Of a stretch of DNA of 64,000 nt, positions 45,901-57,100 are shown in pieces. The position numbers and the translations under genes were made by a program. Below the pieces are notes generated by a model. It saw only the letters and a program-made list of their open reading frames with translations, searched no databases and was not told the origin of the DNA. The stretch's first letter is position 1. Each line of letters begins with the position of its first letter. The stretch comes from Spodoptera frugiperda (taxonomy: Eukaryota; Arthropoda; Insecta; Lepidoptera; Noctuidae), in the NCBI RefSeq assembly GCF_023101765.2, contig NC_064230.1:1178001-1242000 (forward strand), in the 5' to 3' direction.

Positions 45901-48900
45901 AGCGTTTGACAACACAGTTTGGCTCTATAAGTTTATATAGCAAAAACGACCTATTAATAGTTGATGTAAAGGTTTACTTCACGACTTTATATAGCTGTTA
46001 TAGTCAGGCGTTATAGCAACCTCCATTGTTACTAGTATACAACAATTGAACTTCATAACAGTTTTGACTGTCACCCTAATGCGCCTAATTTGCGCAATAA
46101 AGGTTCGAAACGAACTCCTATGTGTCGTTTGTTAAAGTAGAGATGACAACTCAGGAATAGGACGATATTACGATATTGAGGGTTTTAAGATCATCGTTAC
46201 AGTACACAGTAATATAGTGGGCACAAAAAGTCTACATCGGAGTGATTTGGTGATACAGCTGAGTTTCAAATTATATTTATATAGCTTAATTGTCTTATAA
46301 AGGGTTGTTAATGCCCATTATAGCTGTAGTGATAAACTTATATCACAAATACACTTTTTAGAAGCAGATTGTTTTTTTATAACTATTATAGTTCCTCTAT
46401 TACACAACAGTACTATAACAGAGATCTTATGTGTTTTAAAACATTATTATTGTGTATAAAGGTAGGCTAGCAATGCTTTTAAATGATAATTCCGTTTTGT
46501 AAAAGCACTTCTATCGCTCTTCTACAACAATATTGACATTTTGATTCAGTGTAATTAATGCGACAATATTTTTATCTATACTAATATTATAAAGCTGAAG
46601 AGTTTGTTTGTTTGTTTGTTTGTTTGTTTGAACGCGCTAATCTCCGGAACTACTGGTCCGATTTGAATAATTCTTTTTGAAGACCCAATTATAAAAAATG
46701 GTTCCGTACAAAATACAGTTCACGTCAGTGATGAAATGGAGAATAATTCATTTGTGGACAGCGATTCCAGGTGTGACAGTTTTTCAGATTGTTTGATTGA
46801 TTCAACTGAAAAAAAAAACCAGCAACTACGAGATGGTTTGAAGCATTGGGCTATTAATTATAATATTTCACACGAAGCAATAAAAAGTCTGCCTCGTTGG
46901 TCGAGTGGTTGCAAGTGCGACTGCCGGGCAAGGGGTCTCTGGTTCGATTCCCGGGTCGGGCGAAGTATTGCTGAGCCTTTTTCGGTTTTTCGAAAATTTC
47001 TCAGTAGTAGCACGGAGTCTGGAAATGTGCCCGGTATATGGCAATAGGCTTTCCACCTATTACATGGGACTTACAATATAAATAATTGTGAAATGTGGGT
47101 GTACACAGTGGCATTACGTGCCATAATGTGCACCTCTGCCTACCCCTTCGGGGATTAAAGGTGTGACGATATGTATGTATGTAGTTATACTTCTCTGACG
47201 TCATACGTAGTACCTACACAGATTTATAAACCATAACATTTATTCATTAACAAAAGTATTCATCATATTTATGGAATAAGGACAAAAAATAAAACAAAAA
47301 TAACAAACAAGCTCAAAAGGAACCCTAATTTCATGTAATGGTGGATGTAATCTATCATAATGAGTACTATAGTAGAGTTAAGGAAGCTGGAACTATGTTT
47401 ATAACTTAAAATAAGAAATTATTTTAGTAAAAGCTCATTAATTCGAAGGGGGCATTCAAATATGTCGTAAATCCATACATAGTTTATCAGTAAAATTACA
47501 GTCGCACAACATTTTCCTCGTAAGAGACGAATAATTCGATTAAGTACAAAATAATATCTTAGTCACCACGATACCCTGTCACTTTTCTTATTTTTTTATT
47601 TCTCTTCTAAAACACTGAGACACTGCAGCGACGTGAACGAATGTAAAATGAATGAATGATGAATTTTAGTGATGTAATGGAATCATGAACTCTTTGACAG
47701 TACCCAAAAACACTTTAGTAGTGCTGCGGTGGCTTATATATCACAAAATTGTCATGCCTGATACCCTTATAGTTCTACTTTAACACTGAATGGAGATATA
47801 ATTGCGCCACTTTCTTTGTAGATGCACCTTCTTTGGCCTTTTATTTGACCACCGTTTAGTTTTTACAAAACGTTCTATGGCCTTCTATAAAACTAACTTT
47901 TGTTGGTTGGGTAATATATTAAAAAAATATATAATTTACCAAAAATTTACGGTTTACTCACGTATATCAATGGAGAAGAGAAGAGAAGAGTGCGCGACGT
48001 GGTGATGTCGCGAAGCCTACTGTGTTAATTTAGTACGTCTCGCGAAAGCTATTATAAAAAAAAACTTGAAACTTTGTCTTTCAGACAAAACCCAACAGTC
48101 AGCCAGCCGATGCTGATTGGCAACGAAGGTCTCCTCGGCCTGAACAACTACAACCCAGCCCGCAGGACCATCATACTCCTGCACGGGTGGAGAGCTGATG
48201 CCACCACTGACTTCAACAGCGTTCTCGTGCCTGGTGAGTTAGTTGTTAATCGTCATAAAACTCGTCTTTTCTTCCGAAAGGGGAAAGCAGAGGTGCACAT
48301 TACGGTGTGGCGACACTCTGACAAGTGACAGATGACAGAAGTCGCACATAGACTATCGACGAGCAAATCAACGGATGACGTCATAAATATCCTGCATCGC
48401 ACATACGAAGTTTACATGCGAATTAACACGGATAGAAAATCCCAACGAATAACAGTTGGGCAGAAAGCCCACCAAACTGATCACCTCGCCTGGTCGGAGG
48501 ATCCTCCTTAGGGAGTTCCCTAAGAAAAGGAGGATCCTCCGACCGACAGAGAGTAAAGTTTTACTCTCTGTTCCCTAAAACGGCACATAATACCACTATA
48601 CAATGAAACTGCCACTTTTCACCATTTGTGTTATAAGTCCCATGTAATAGGGGTGAGCCTATTGCCATATACTGGACACAATTCCAAACTCCGTGCTACC
48701 ATTGACCCCAGTAATACTTTGCCCGACCCGGGAATCGAACCTGAGACCCATTGTCCGGCAGTCGCACTTGCGACCACTCGACCAACGAGGCAATTTCTTA
48801 ATCTTCTGTACATACATACATACATAACCTCACGCCTGTCTCCCATGGGGGTAGGCAGAGACAATGGAACGCCAATCAATAATCTAATCTAATAGTAATC

Positions 48901-51900
48901 TTCTGTATTAAACTATATTCTTCTGCCCAGCCTTCTTGTCTGCTGAGGATGTGAATGTGATTGTGGTGGACTGGAGTGCGGGCGCTGGGTCCATCAACTA
49001 CGCTACTGCTGTAGCCAACACTTTACCTTCTGGTAGGTTAAACGCAAAATACTAATTACATAGTAAAAACAGACTTACAAGAGCTATGCGTCTTTTTGGT
49101 CCATTATTATAATTATCGTGAGACATACTAAATTAACTAAAAATCACGGTTTACTCACGTGCATTAATAGAGAAAAGCTTTTAAGCTACAGAGAATATAT
49201 TTCCCTAAGTAAAGCAGGATCCTCCGACCAGGCGATGTGATCGTGTCTGGCTGGCTTTCTGCCCAACTGTTGTTCGTTGGGATTTTCTATCCATGTTTAT
49301 TCGCATGTAAACTTCACATGTGCGATACAGGATCATTATGTCGTCATGTATGATTTGCTCGTCGATATACGTGCGACTTCTGTCATCTGTCACTTGTCAT
49401 GTATCGCCACAAGCTCTACTAGTTTCGAGTCACAGTGGGACTCTTATGTAGGCTGCGCGACATCGCCGCGTCTGCGTACATTGCTCTTGATGAAGTCACT
49501 CTGTGACTCAAACTCAAAATTTTTATTTGCATGTTAAAGTATTACAGGTCTTAATTTAAATATTATGTACATCTTAACGGCCTTTTCCAGGTGTTGCAAA
49601 TTTGAAGGCTTACCGTAAACTTAACCTAGGACTTATAATAAACTTATAGTAGTAGGTATAGTATGATTCGAAACTAGTAGAGCTTTTCTCCATTAACATA
49701 CGTGAGTAAACCATGATTTTTAGTTAATTTAGTCTTTTTGGTCCTCCAGTAACTTCTACTGATTTCTTTAGGGGAAATTAACCTCAATTAATAATTCTTT
49801 TTAGGGTTCCGTAGCCAAATGGCAAAAAACGGAACCCTTACAGATTCGTCATGTCTGTCTGTCTGTCTGTCCGTCCGTCCGTCCGTCCGTATGTCACAGC
49901 CATTTATTTCGTTATTTCCAGGTGAAAGCGTCGCCCGCTTCATAGACTGGCTAAACACGGTGACGGGCGCAGTCCCGAGCATGTACCACATCGTGGGACA
50001 CAGTATCGGTGCCCACAAGGCTGGTATTGTGGGGAGAAACCTTGGGGGACGGATCGCGTATATCACTGGTAAGTAAAACTCCACCAAAGATGGTGCCCAG
50101 TAGGGCTGATGCCTGATCCGGAGTTGCGGACTACCTAACGGGGCTCTGGCTCGAAAAGCAGGAGTGAGAACGGGGTGGTTTTTAGTCAGTAAGAGTCTGA
50201 CACTCCCTCTCGCCTCGCCCAAGGCGGGAGAAGACATTGGATGATTTTCCCCCCTTAAAAAAAAAAAGTAAGACTCCAAAGTCAAAAGCTATGTTAAATA
50301 TAACCGTGTTCACGGATACCTAGCTAATGTAGCTGTGCAAAGAAGATGCGTAACTTGAGTATGCAAAGTATCGATAGTAGGGAAGCCCTCCATAGCACAC
50401 ATCCATAACACAAATCTTTAAATATAAAAACATAGCTTAAGCTTAAGTCCGTTTCCACCAAAGCTAAGCTGTAAGTGTACCAATGAATATGATTGGTGGA
50501 AGCCAAACGCATCCACAGCTACGTAGCATAGCACATCTCTGGTGGAAAAGCACACTACTACGTCTCTGAATTAGATATTCATTAACAAAACCAGCTACTC
50601 AACCCTTAAACCCTTAAATCCTAACCCCCCAAAATACCGGCAACGCACTTGTAACGCCTCTAGTGTTTCAAGTGTCCATGAGCGGCGGCGATTGCTTACC
50701 ATCAGGTGATACGTCTATTTTTTTATTTATTTTTTTATAAAACACGTAATCGAGTAACACGTAAGCAATCGTTGCCGCCTATGGGCACTTGAAACACAAG
50801 AGGCGTTACAAGTGCGTTGCTGGCTTTTTGGGGGTTATGAATTTAAGGGTTGTTGTTGGGGAATCGGGGATTGGGAAGATTGGGAAGGGGCGAATTGGGC
50901 CCCCAGTAACCTCACTCACACAACGCAAGCGTAGTTTCACGTCAGTTTTCTGTGAGGCCGTGGTATCACTCCGGTCGAGCGAAGCATGGCTCTCCCACAC
51001 TTAAAAATAAAAAAATAAACTCAATATGAATTCTCTCACCCACAGCTTTAGAAGCAGCGTTACCTGGCTGGGTCACCCATGGTGACAAGTTCAGGAGTGA
51101 TGATGGAGTATACACTGAAGTCATACATACAAATGCTGGTCTTCTTGGCTATGTGACTCCTCTAGGGGATGTGGACTTTTACCCCAATGGTGGGATTGAC
51201 ATGCCTGGCTGTAATTCCCAGGAGTGTGATCATGCTAGGTAAGACATATATCTAATTTATTCCGCATCATCACTTACCATCAGGTGAGATAGAGGCCAAA
51301 CGTCGACCCATCAAATTAAAAAAAAAATATGTCTCTTTTGAAATCTTTCTCAGTTTTTTTAAGACTTGAGACCTTTTAGAGTATATTTTTTTATGGGATC
51401 GGCACCGCCACAACGTCCCATACCGCTGCAACTCTAATGCACCAGGATCTACAGTAGATTCAACCATGAAAACATCGGAACACTGAAGTCACGGCTGCGT
51501 CCCAGGGACATGAATGACTGTCTTGATCCCGCAACTAAATAAATCAGAAGATATTATTAGAGGAGAAGACAAAGTAAAGCGACAGTTTGTGAACCACTTT
51601 ATACAGAGATATTTATCAGAGACTGACAAAACAACATTGTCTGTCTACTACTGGTTGCAGAAATGACTGCACGGTTGGTGCGGTGCTGTGGTGCGGTGGC
51701 TGGGCAACACTACCTGCCGTGTAATGTGCAGTGGGTTCAGATACTTTTAAAGCTCTTTATATACTCGTCTCTTCTAATAACTCTCTATTTCTTCTCCTCT
51801 AATAATATTTTCTGATTTATTTCGTTACGGGATCCAAGACAGTCATTCATGTCCCTGGGACGTTGGACTTCAATGTTCCGGTGTTTTCATGGTTGTATCT

Positions 51901-52696
51901 ACTGTAGATCCTGGTGCACAGGAGTTGCAGCGGTTTGGAGACTGCCAGCCCGGCTTGTCCCAGTTTACAATTTCAAAATATGTGTGGCCACTTCTAGTCT
52001 TTCCGCAGGCTATTAAGTGGCGGAACCTGAAATCAATCTTTCTTTCTTTCCTTCTTTCAGATCATACTTCTACCTAGCCGAATCACTCACCACCGGAGGG
52101 TTCACAGGCAGACGATGTGCCTCCTACCTCACCGCTATGACAGGAAACTGCTTCCTCCTCGGCAATTTGAGGATGGGAGGTCTGGTGCCGAAGACTGGGT
52201 GAGTGCACTGATATTTTTTTTGTTTATATTTGGATTTTTATGGAACACGATAATCGAAAAGACGATCACTTGATGGTAAGCAATCGCCTCCGCCCATGGA
52301 CACTTGAAACACCAGAGGCGTTACAAGTGCGTTGCCGGCCTTTTGGAGGTTAGGAATTTAAGGGTTGTTGGGGATTGGGAAGATTGGGAATGGGGGTAAT
52401 TGGGCCTCCAGACCTCACTCACTCAACGAAACACAACGCAAGCGTTGTTTCACGTCGGTTTTCTGTGAGGCCATGGTATCACTCCGGTCGAGTCGGCCCA
52501 TTCGTAACGAAGCATTTAACGCCTTTGGTGTTTCAAGCGTCCATGGGCAGCGGCTATTGCTTACTATCAGGTGATTCGGACGCCGGTTTACTCGTTTACT
52601 CGTTAAAAAAATATAATATTATTTTCTTGTTTTCACAGACAATCTGGAATCTACTGGTTGGAAACGAGGTCCTCCCCTCCGTTCTCTCGTGGATAA
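42990..52696 (+). CDS. Secreted pancreatic-lipase-family protein (copy 1), 8 exons
   Basis: Exons: 42990-43035, 45267-45438, 48085-48233, 48931-49032, 49922-50068, 51046-51238, 52061-52198 and 52639-52696; all junctions AG/GT, phases consistent, 334 residues, the usual size for insect neutral lipases. Residues 1-16 or so are a signal peptide (IVLLFCVFALGAA). The fold's landmarks appear in order: HLFTRQNP, the oxyanion-side IILLHGW, VIVVDWSAGAGSINY, the nucleophile elbow GHSIGAH (Ser about 184), ITALEAALPGW, VIHTNAGLLGY, DFYPNGG, a short C-x4-C lid-type loop and CDHAR (catalytic His about 268). The usual catalytic Asp of G-L-D-P-A is Glu (about 208) here. Short-lid members of the family often act on phospholipids or diacylglycerol in the gut or haemolymph. 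Activity with Glu is uncertain. Paralogous to the next gene downstream. Confidence 0.92.
43145..43240 (+). mobile_element. SINE-3 fragment
   Basis: gtgcggtggttgcttgtg, gggtccgattcccgcacgg and ccctttgtgtgattcacaaa. Intron 1 of the first lipase gene, which also holds a SINE-2-like scrap to 43350. Confidence 0.65.
43655..43750 (+). mobile_element. Jockey-like LINE end, fragment
   Basis: cataacctgggtgtcttcaa to ccgcatcatcacttacc. Intron 1 of the first lipase gene. Confidence 0.65.
43816..44040 (-). mobile_element. SINE-1 copy, head truncated
   Basis: Reversed tail and body up to gcccagtaatactt. Intron 1 of the first lipase gene. Confidence 0.8.
44655..44845 (+). mobile_element. Repeat-E copy
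   Basis: cttctcctctaataatatc to ggcgggcttgtcccaata. Confidence 0.7.
44893..45190. mobile_element. TIR element (MITE-6) with about 33-bp inverted ends
   Basis: Left end ggcaagcgtccacaggcccg is mirrored by cgggcctgtggacgcttacc at the right end. Internal words (gatcggattccagatgcg, gcattgctgatgagcggtcc) match the copy at 61496-62100. Intron 1 of the first lipase gene, ending about 75 bp before exon 2. Confidence 0.85.
45470..45640 (+). mobile_element. LINE-tail repeat
   Basis: cgtgaggaaacctggactta, gtttgaaatcgccaacccgc and gtcagcagtggccatttata. It starts about 30 bp after exon 2 of the first lipase gene. Confidence 0.6.
45840..46560. other. Intron sequence, AT-rich, nothing recognised
   Basis: Intron 2 of the first lipase gene. 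Repeated short ttataac/gttataa words suggest an old transposon, but no ends, frame or family can be named. Confidence 0.5.
46690..46890 (+). pseudogene. Fragment of an insect transposon-associated ORF, cut by a SINE
   Basis: Frame from 46736 encodes DSFSDCLIDSTEKKNQQLRD, then LKHWAINYNISHEAIKSL. The latter resembles the helical segment (W-A-x-x-x-N-I-x-H-x-x-x-x-x-L) common in repeated, transposon-related insect proteins. The coding sequence stops exactly where the SINE-1 head begins at 46891. Intron 2 of the first lipase gene; no functional gene expected. The family assignment is from memory of the motif and is tentative. Confidence 0.5.
46891..47172 (+). mobile_element. SINE-1 copy, full length
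   Basis: gcctcgttggtcgagtggttgc to ccccttcggggattaaag, inserted into the ORF fragment described at 46690-46890. Confidence 0.88.
47940..48072. mobile_element. FB-2-type fragment
   Basis: acggtttactcacgtatatc and ttaatttagtacgtctcgcg, directly before exon 3 (48085) of the first lipase gene. Confidence 0.5.
48305..48600 (+). mobile_element. Repeat with atcaacggatgacgtcataaa, ending in a hairpin
   Basis: The 3' part contains gtcggaggatcctccttagg and its inverse cctaagaaaaggaggatcctcc-type partner, giving a stable stem. Same family as 21036-21295. Followed by a reversed SINE-1 at 48590-48798. Confidence 0.7.
48590..48798 (-). mobile_element. SINE-1 copy, internally deleted
   Basis: Reversed; ends gcgaccactcgaccaacgagg. 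Intron 3 of the first lipase gene. Confidence 0.78.
49195..49405 (-). mobile_element. Repeat with gacgtcataaat family, reversed
   Basis: cctccgaccaggcgatgtga to gtgcgacttctgtcatctg; inverse of 48305-48560. FB-2 arms flank it at 49090-49195 and 49670-49735, suggesting nested insertion in intron 4 of the first lipase gene. Confidence 0.65.
50090..50268 (-). mobile_element. Repeat-C copy beside a 5' splice site
   Basis: Reversed copy starting about 25 bp after exon 5 (50068) of the first lipase gene. Confidence 0.72.
50295..50560 (+). mobile_element. MITE-like repeat (12705 family)
   Basis: gtagggaagccctccatagc and agcacatctctggtggaaaa. Intron 5 of the first lipase gene. Confidence 0.65.
50585..51004 (-). 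mobile_element. Inverted pair of SINE-2 copies
   Basis: A forward 3' half (50585-50725) faces a reversed full copy (50740-51004). The 5' end of the latter, ctctcccacactta, lies about 40 bp before exon 6 (51046) of the first lipase gene. Confidence 0.78.
51380..51575 (-). mobile_element. Repeat-E copy
   Basis: Reversed; a forward copy follows at 51780-51965, giving an inverted pair separated by a SINE-3 scrap (51665-51730). Intron 6 of the first lipase gene. Confidence 0.7.
51780..51965 (+). mobile_element. Repeat-E copy
   Basis: Forward partner of 51380-51575, ending about 95 bp before exon 7 (52061). Confidence 0.7.
52235..52515 (-). mobile_element. SINE-2 copy
   Basis: Reversed, from ttttatggaacacgataatcg to ggcccattcgtaacgaagca. 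Intron 7 of the first lipase gene. Confidence 0.8.
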
Positions 52697-52743
52697 ACAT
52701 CAATGAAACAAAAGCATAACCTCTCTTCTTACAAAGTCGGGCA

Positions 52744-52749
52744 AATAAA
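52744..52749 (+). terminator. Polyadenylation signal of the first lipase gene
   Basis: AATAAA 48 nt after the stop codon at 52696. Confidence 0.6.
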
Positions 52750-52807
52750 TACTCATACGATACATAGATACATAGTACACGAATTATACAATATTTTGTT
52801 TTATTTA

Positions 52808-52987
52808 TAACTAGCAACCCTTTTCCCTGTTTTCCTGCTTTTCTCTTGAACATTTTCCTGAATTTTCTTTGCTATAAACCTCACGGAGCTCGAGACCTTT
52901 CCAACGAATGCAATACCGTGGAAATCGGTTCGTGCGTTCTAGAGTTATAGCGTCAGGAAGGAAAACCCGACTTATTTTTATATTATT
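52808..52987 (+). mobile_element. LINE-tail repeat (31266 family)
   Basis: actagcaaccc to ggaaggaaaacccgactta. Intergenic between the two lipases. Confidence 0.65.
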
Positions 52988-53084
52988 AAAATACCTTATA
53001 ACTTACCTAGTAGTGTCTTTATTTTAAAAAATTAAGAATAAAAGGGAGGTAGAACAGTGTGGTGACGAGTTTCTTTAAAGGGGC

Positions 53085-53228
53085 AAAAATCATCCAATGA
53101 CTTCTCTCGCCTTGGGCGAGGCGAGAGAGAGTGTCAGACTCTTACTGACTAAAAACCACCCCGTTCCTACTCCTGCTTATCGAACCGAAGCCCTGGTAGT
53201 CCCGCTAGGTAGCTCGCAGCTCCAAATA
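53085..53228 (+). mobile_element. Repeat-C copy
   Basis: aaaatcatccaatgacttct to gctcgcagctccaaataag; the last part is followed by an inverted echo (cttatttggagctc). Confidence 0.7.
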
Positions 53229-53259
53229 AGATGATTACATCTTATTTGGAGCTCGGTCT

Positions 53260-53505
53260 CGGCTACGGACCGTTTCCATTGATACTAAGCTATGTAGCTG
53301 TACGAGGAAAATGCGCAGCTTAGGTATGCGATGTCTCGATAGTTGGAAAGCCATCCATAGCACGCATCCTTCCATATAAAAAACATAGCTTAACTGAGTC
53401 CGTTTCCACCAGTACTAAGCTATGTGTACCAATGAATATGATTGGTGGAAGCCAAACGCATCCACAGCAACGTAGCATAGTACATCTCTGGTGGAAAACA
53501 CCCTG
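53260..53505 (+). mobile_element. MITE-like repeat (12705 family)
   Basis: ggaccgtttccattgatac to catctctggtggaaaac, intergenic. Confidence 0.65.
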
Positions 53506-54105
53506 AAAGCAAAACATTATGTTATGTTTGGCAAAAACGCGTCATGTTTTGAAACCTATCTTATTTATTTATTTATTTTGCCTCAATTACCTATATTTAT
53601 TTATTTATTCAAAAACCAATATCCTTTTGTCTTAAGCGAGAGCATTTCTATTCCTAAAAGTTTATAGATAGATGAATATAAACAACCATTGTCTTCGGTT
53701 TTGTCCTTAAAATACAATAATAAACATTAGTTTAGAAAATCTAGAAATATATGAGGTGTCCCATAGTCAGTATTTTCATTTATTAAACGTTACTAGTGCT
53801 GTCGACACGATTTTATTTTTATATATTAATTTTTTTAGTTTGAAAAAAGTGTGTTTTAAAAGCTGAATTTTCAGTGTTTTTTTTTTATAAGTGTTAATTT
53901 AAATACGTGTTTTTGTTAATAATTTTTGAGTTTATTTTATTGAACGAGATATCTTTAATTTATTGATCAAATATAAAGTCAATTTTTAAAAATAAATTGA
54001 AAGAAATTTTAATAGTTTATCAAAAGAAAAACAGTGTTTAAATTTAAAAACTATTTTTATAATTATATTAATTTGTGTTTTAATTATAAAAAATAAGTGT
54101 TTAAA
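53506..54105. other. AT-rich upstream region of the second lipase; no clear core promoter
   Basis: Very AT-rich, with many TATA-like words but none placed convincingly relative to the ATG at 54106. Confidence 0.5.
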
Positions 54106-57100
54106 ATGGTTAAAAACATTTTATTATATTTTATTGGGCTCACAATCGGATCGGGTGAGTAAAAATCTTCCACGGGACAGTTAGCTCAGTGGCTGAGCAA
54201 TCGGCTGCTATGCAACCTGTCCCAGGTTCAACCTGCTCGAAAAATCTAGACTAATAAATCGTAGACCCATACATTTTTTAAACGATTCTTCACTATAGTA
54301 TTTCCTCCTGTGTCGTGGGTGCGTTTACAAACATACAAGTTCACATACACATGACACACAGACCCGAAACAACAATTTGTGGATCACACAAAAAGTTGCT
54401 CCGTGCGGAAATCGAAACCGCTACACGTTGCACGGCAGCCAGTTGCCTAGCCACCGCGCTAACCGTGCAGTCTACTACTGTTCTAATTCTGTTTGGACTG
54501 TACAGTTTTTTCTATTCTCTGTACAGTTAAATCGTAAGGAGTGTAGAGCAAACAGTTGATCTGTACAGTTTTTACTGTACGGAATCGAGAATAAAAAAAA
54601 ATACTATAAATAAAGTTTGACTACACGGTTGGCGTGGTAGCTGAGAAATGGACTGTCGTGCAACGTGTAACGGGTTCGATTCCCGCACGGAGCAACTCTT
54701 TGTGTGATCCACAAATTGTTGTTTCGGGTCTGGGTGTCATGTGTATGTGAACTTGTATGTTTGTAAACGCACCCACCACACAAGAGACAATCCTAATGTG
54801 GGTAAATGTGTAATTGTACATAAATAAATTGCTTTCCGCAGTGTCCTGCAAATACGACCGCTCGGATTTGAAGCAGACCAATAGGATTCGGATACATCAC
54901 ACCAAGAGCAATGACAACGTTTTGTTGGACCTATGGACGAGGTCGGACCTGGATGAGGCCTCCACCTACAACCCTGAGGAGATGAACACCTACCATCTAT
55001 TTACGAGGTGAGATTAAAGTCAAAATCATATATGAAAGTCCAGATCAGAATCAAAACTAAATTTAAAACCAAGATCAAAGTCAAAGTTAAAGGCAAAACC
55101 GAACCATTTTTTATGGAATAAGCAGGAAAACGAACAGACAGATCACCTAGGTAAGCAATCGCCGCCGCCCATCGACACCCGAAACACCAGAGACGTTAAG
55201 ATTGGGAAGGGGCTGGGTAATTAGGCCTCCGGTAACCCGGTAACGGAACGGTGACGTCGATCCCATACGAGATTTTTTTCCCTTATAAACACTATTCTAG
55301 TTTTGACAGTTTGAGTATTTGTGCGACCCACCCAATCGTTCTTTTGGCTAGCCCATTCTTGCTGAAGCATGGTTCTTTCTTTCATAACTAGTAAACCCGG
55401 CGCACTCTGTTTCGCTACCAATGATTTTCCCAGGTTTCCTGCCTTGCTCATGAATGTTTTTCTATAAACCTCACGGAGCCCACGACCTTTCCAACGAATG
55501 GAAAATCAGAACCATGGAAATCGGTTCGTGCGTTCTGAAGTTATAGCATCAGGAAGGAAAACCTGACTTATATTTATTAATAACTAACTGAGCCGGCAAA
55601 CTTCGTACCGCCTCAAACATATTTTCATATCGTCACGCCTTTAATCCCCGAAGGGGTAGGCAGAGGTGCACATTATGGCATGTAATGCCACTGTGTACAC
55701 CCACATTTCACAATTTATATTGTAAGTCCCATGTAATAGGTGGTGAGCCTATTGCCATATACCGGGCACATTTCCAGACTCCGTGCTACCACTGAGAAAT
55801 TTTCGAAAAACCGAAAAAAGTCCAGTAATACTTTGCCCGACCCGGGAATTGAACCCGAGACCCGGCAGTCGCACTTGCAACCACTCGGCCAACGAGGCAA
55901 TCACTTCAAACATATTTTTCTCACCTTTTAAACCTTCCCTGGACTTCCATAAATAATTCAAAACCAATTAACGAAATCGGTCGAGCTGTTTTCGAGTTTT
56001 AGCGAGACTAACAAATAGCTATGTTAAGAATAAGAATACTATACGTTCTATTTTCGTTACAGACAAAACCCAACACTAAGTGAGCCGATTTTAACGAACA
56101 ATGAGTTATGGCTAGAGACCACCCACTACAACGCTAGCAAGCGGACAGTAGTCCTCATTCACGGCTGGTTGGATACCGTCACTTCAGACTTCGTCACCGT
56201 TCTGGTACAAGGTAAGTACAATAAATTATTATTGCGCATTGAGCAAGCGTGGTGATTAATGCTCAATCCTACTCCGTGTGAGAAGAGGCCTTTGGGCAGC
56301 AGATTTTTTTAAACACCCACCCGTTTTACTTTATTTATTATTTACACAAAACAATAATACAATAAATAACAAATAGCAACCAAAAAAACCACTAAGGTTT
56401 AGAACCGTGCTATGGAATCTGCCACTTATATAAGAGGACAATTAAGAGGCTTTAAAAGTATCTGCCACGGCTTTAATGGGAGGTAGTGTTGTGTTTGAAG
56501 ATTACAATAGTTAATATAAATTATTGATTATGAGTATTTCTTTTTTCATATAAAGAAATAGATGCCTACCTATGAGTTTCACTCGGGTTCGATTCCCGCA
56601 CGAAGCTAAACCATTTGTGTGATCCACAAAGTTGTTTCGGGTCAGGGTGTCATGTATATGTTATTAAACATACAGAAGAAAATCCTAGTGTGAGACAACG
56701 TTATTTAAAAAAATACTTACATCAATTTTCATTTTCAGCAATATTGCAAGCAGAGGACGCCAATGTAATAGCAGTGGATTGGAGTCCCGGTTCAGGCACT
56801 ATCAACTACCCCGTAGCTGTACTAAACACGCCTATATCTGGTAAGTACCCTTTTTTCAGGGGGGAAAATAATCCAATGACTTCTCCCGCCTTGGGCAAGG
56901 CGAGAGGGAGTGTCAGACTCTTACTGACTAAAAACCACCCCGTTCATACTCCTGCTTTCCGAGTCGGAGCCCCGGTAAACCCGCTAGGTAGTCCGCAGCT
57001 CTGGATCAAGCATCAGCCCTACTGGGCCCCATCTGTGGTGGTCTGATGGCTCTTTGAGCCGACCTGGTACCTTTAACCGACGAGCATGCATGAAAAGACT

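Noticed and set aside
42990..52696. Calling copy 1 of the lipases inactive
   Set aside because: Ser and His are present, and Glu can sometimes replace Asp in a triad; sequence alone does not settle activity.
54175..54245. tRNA-like sequence (gttagctcagtggctgagc with caggttcaacc)
   Set aside because: A- and B-box-like words occur, but no seven-base acceptor pairing or proper anticodon arm can be drawn; probably a SINE relic.
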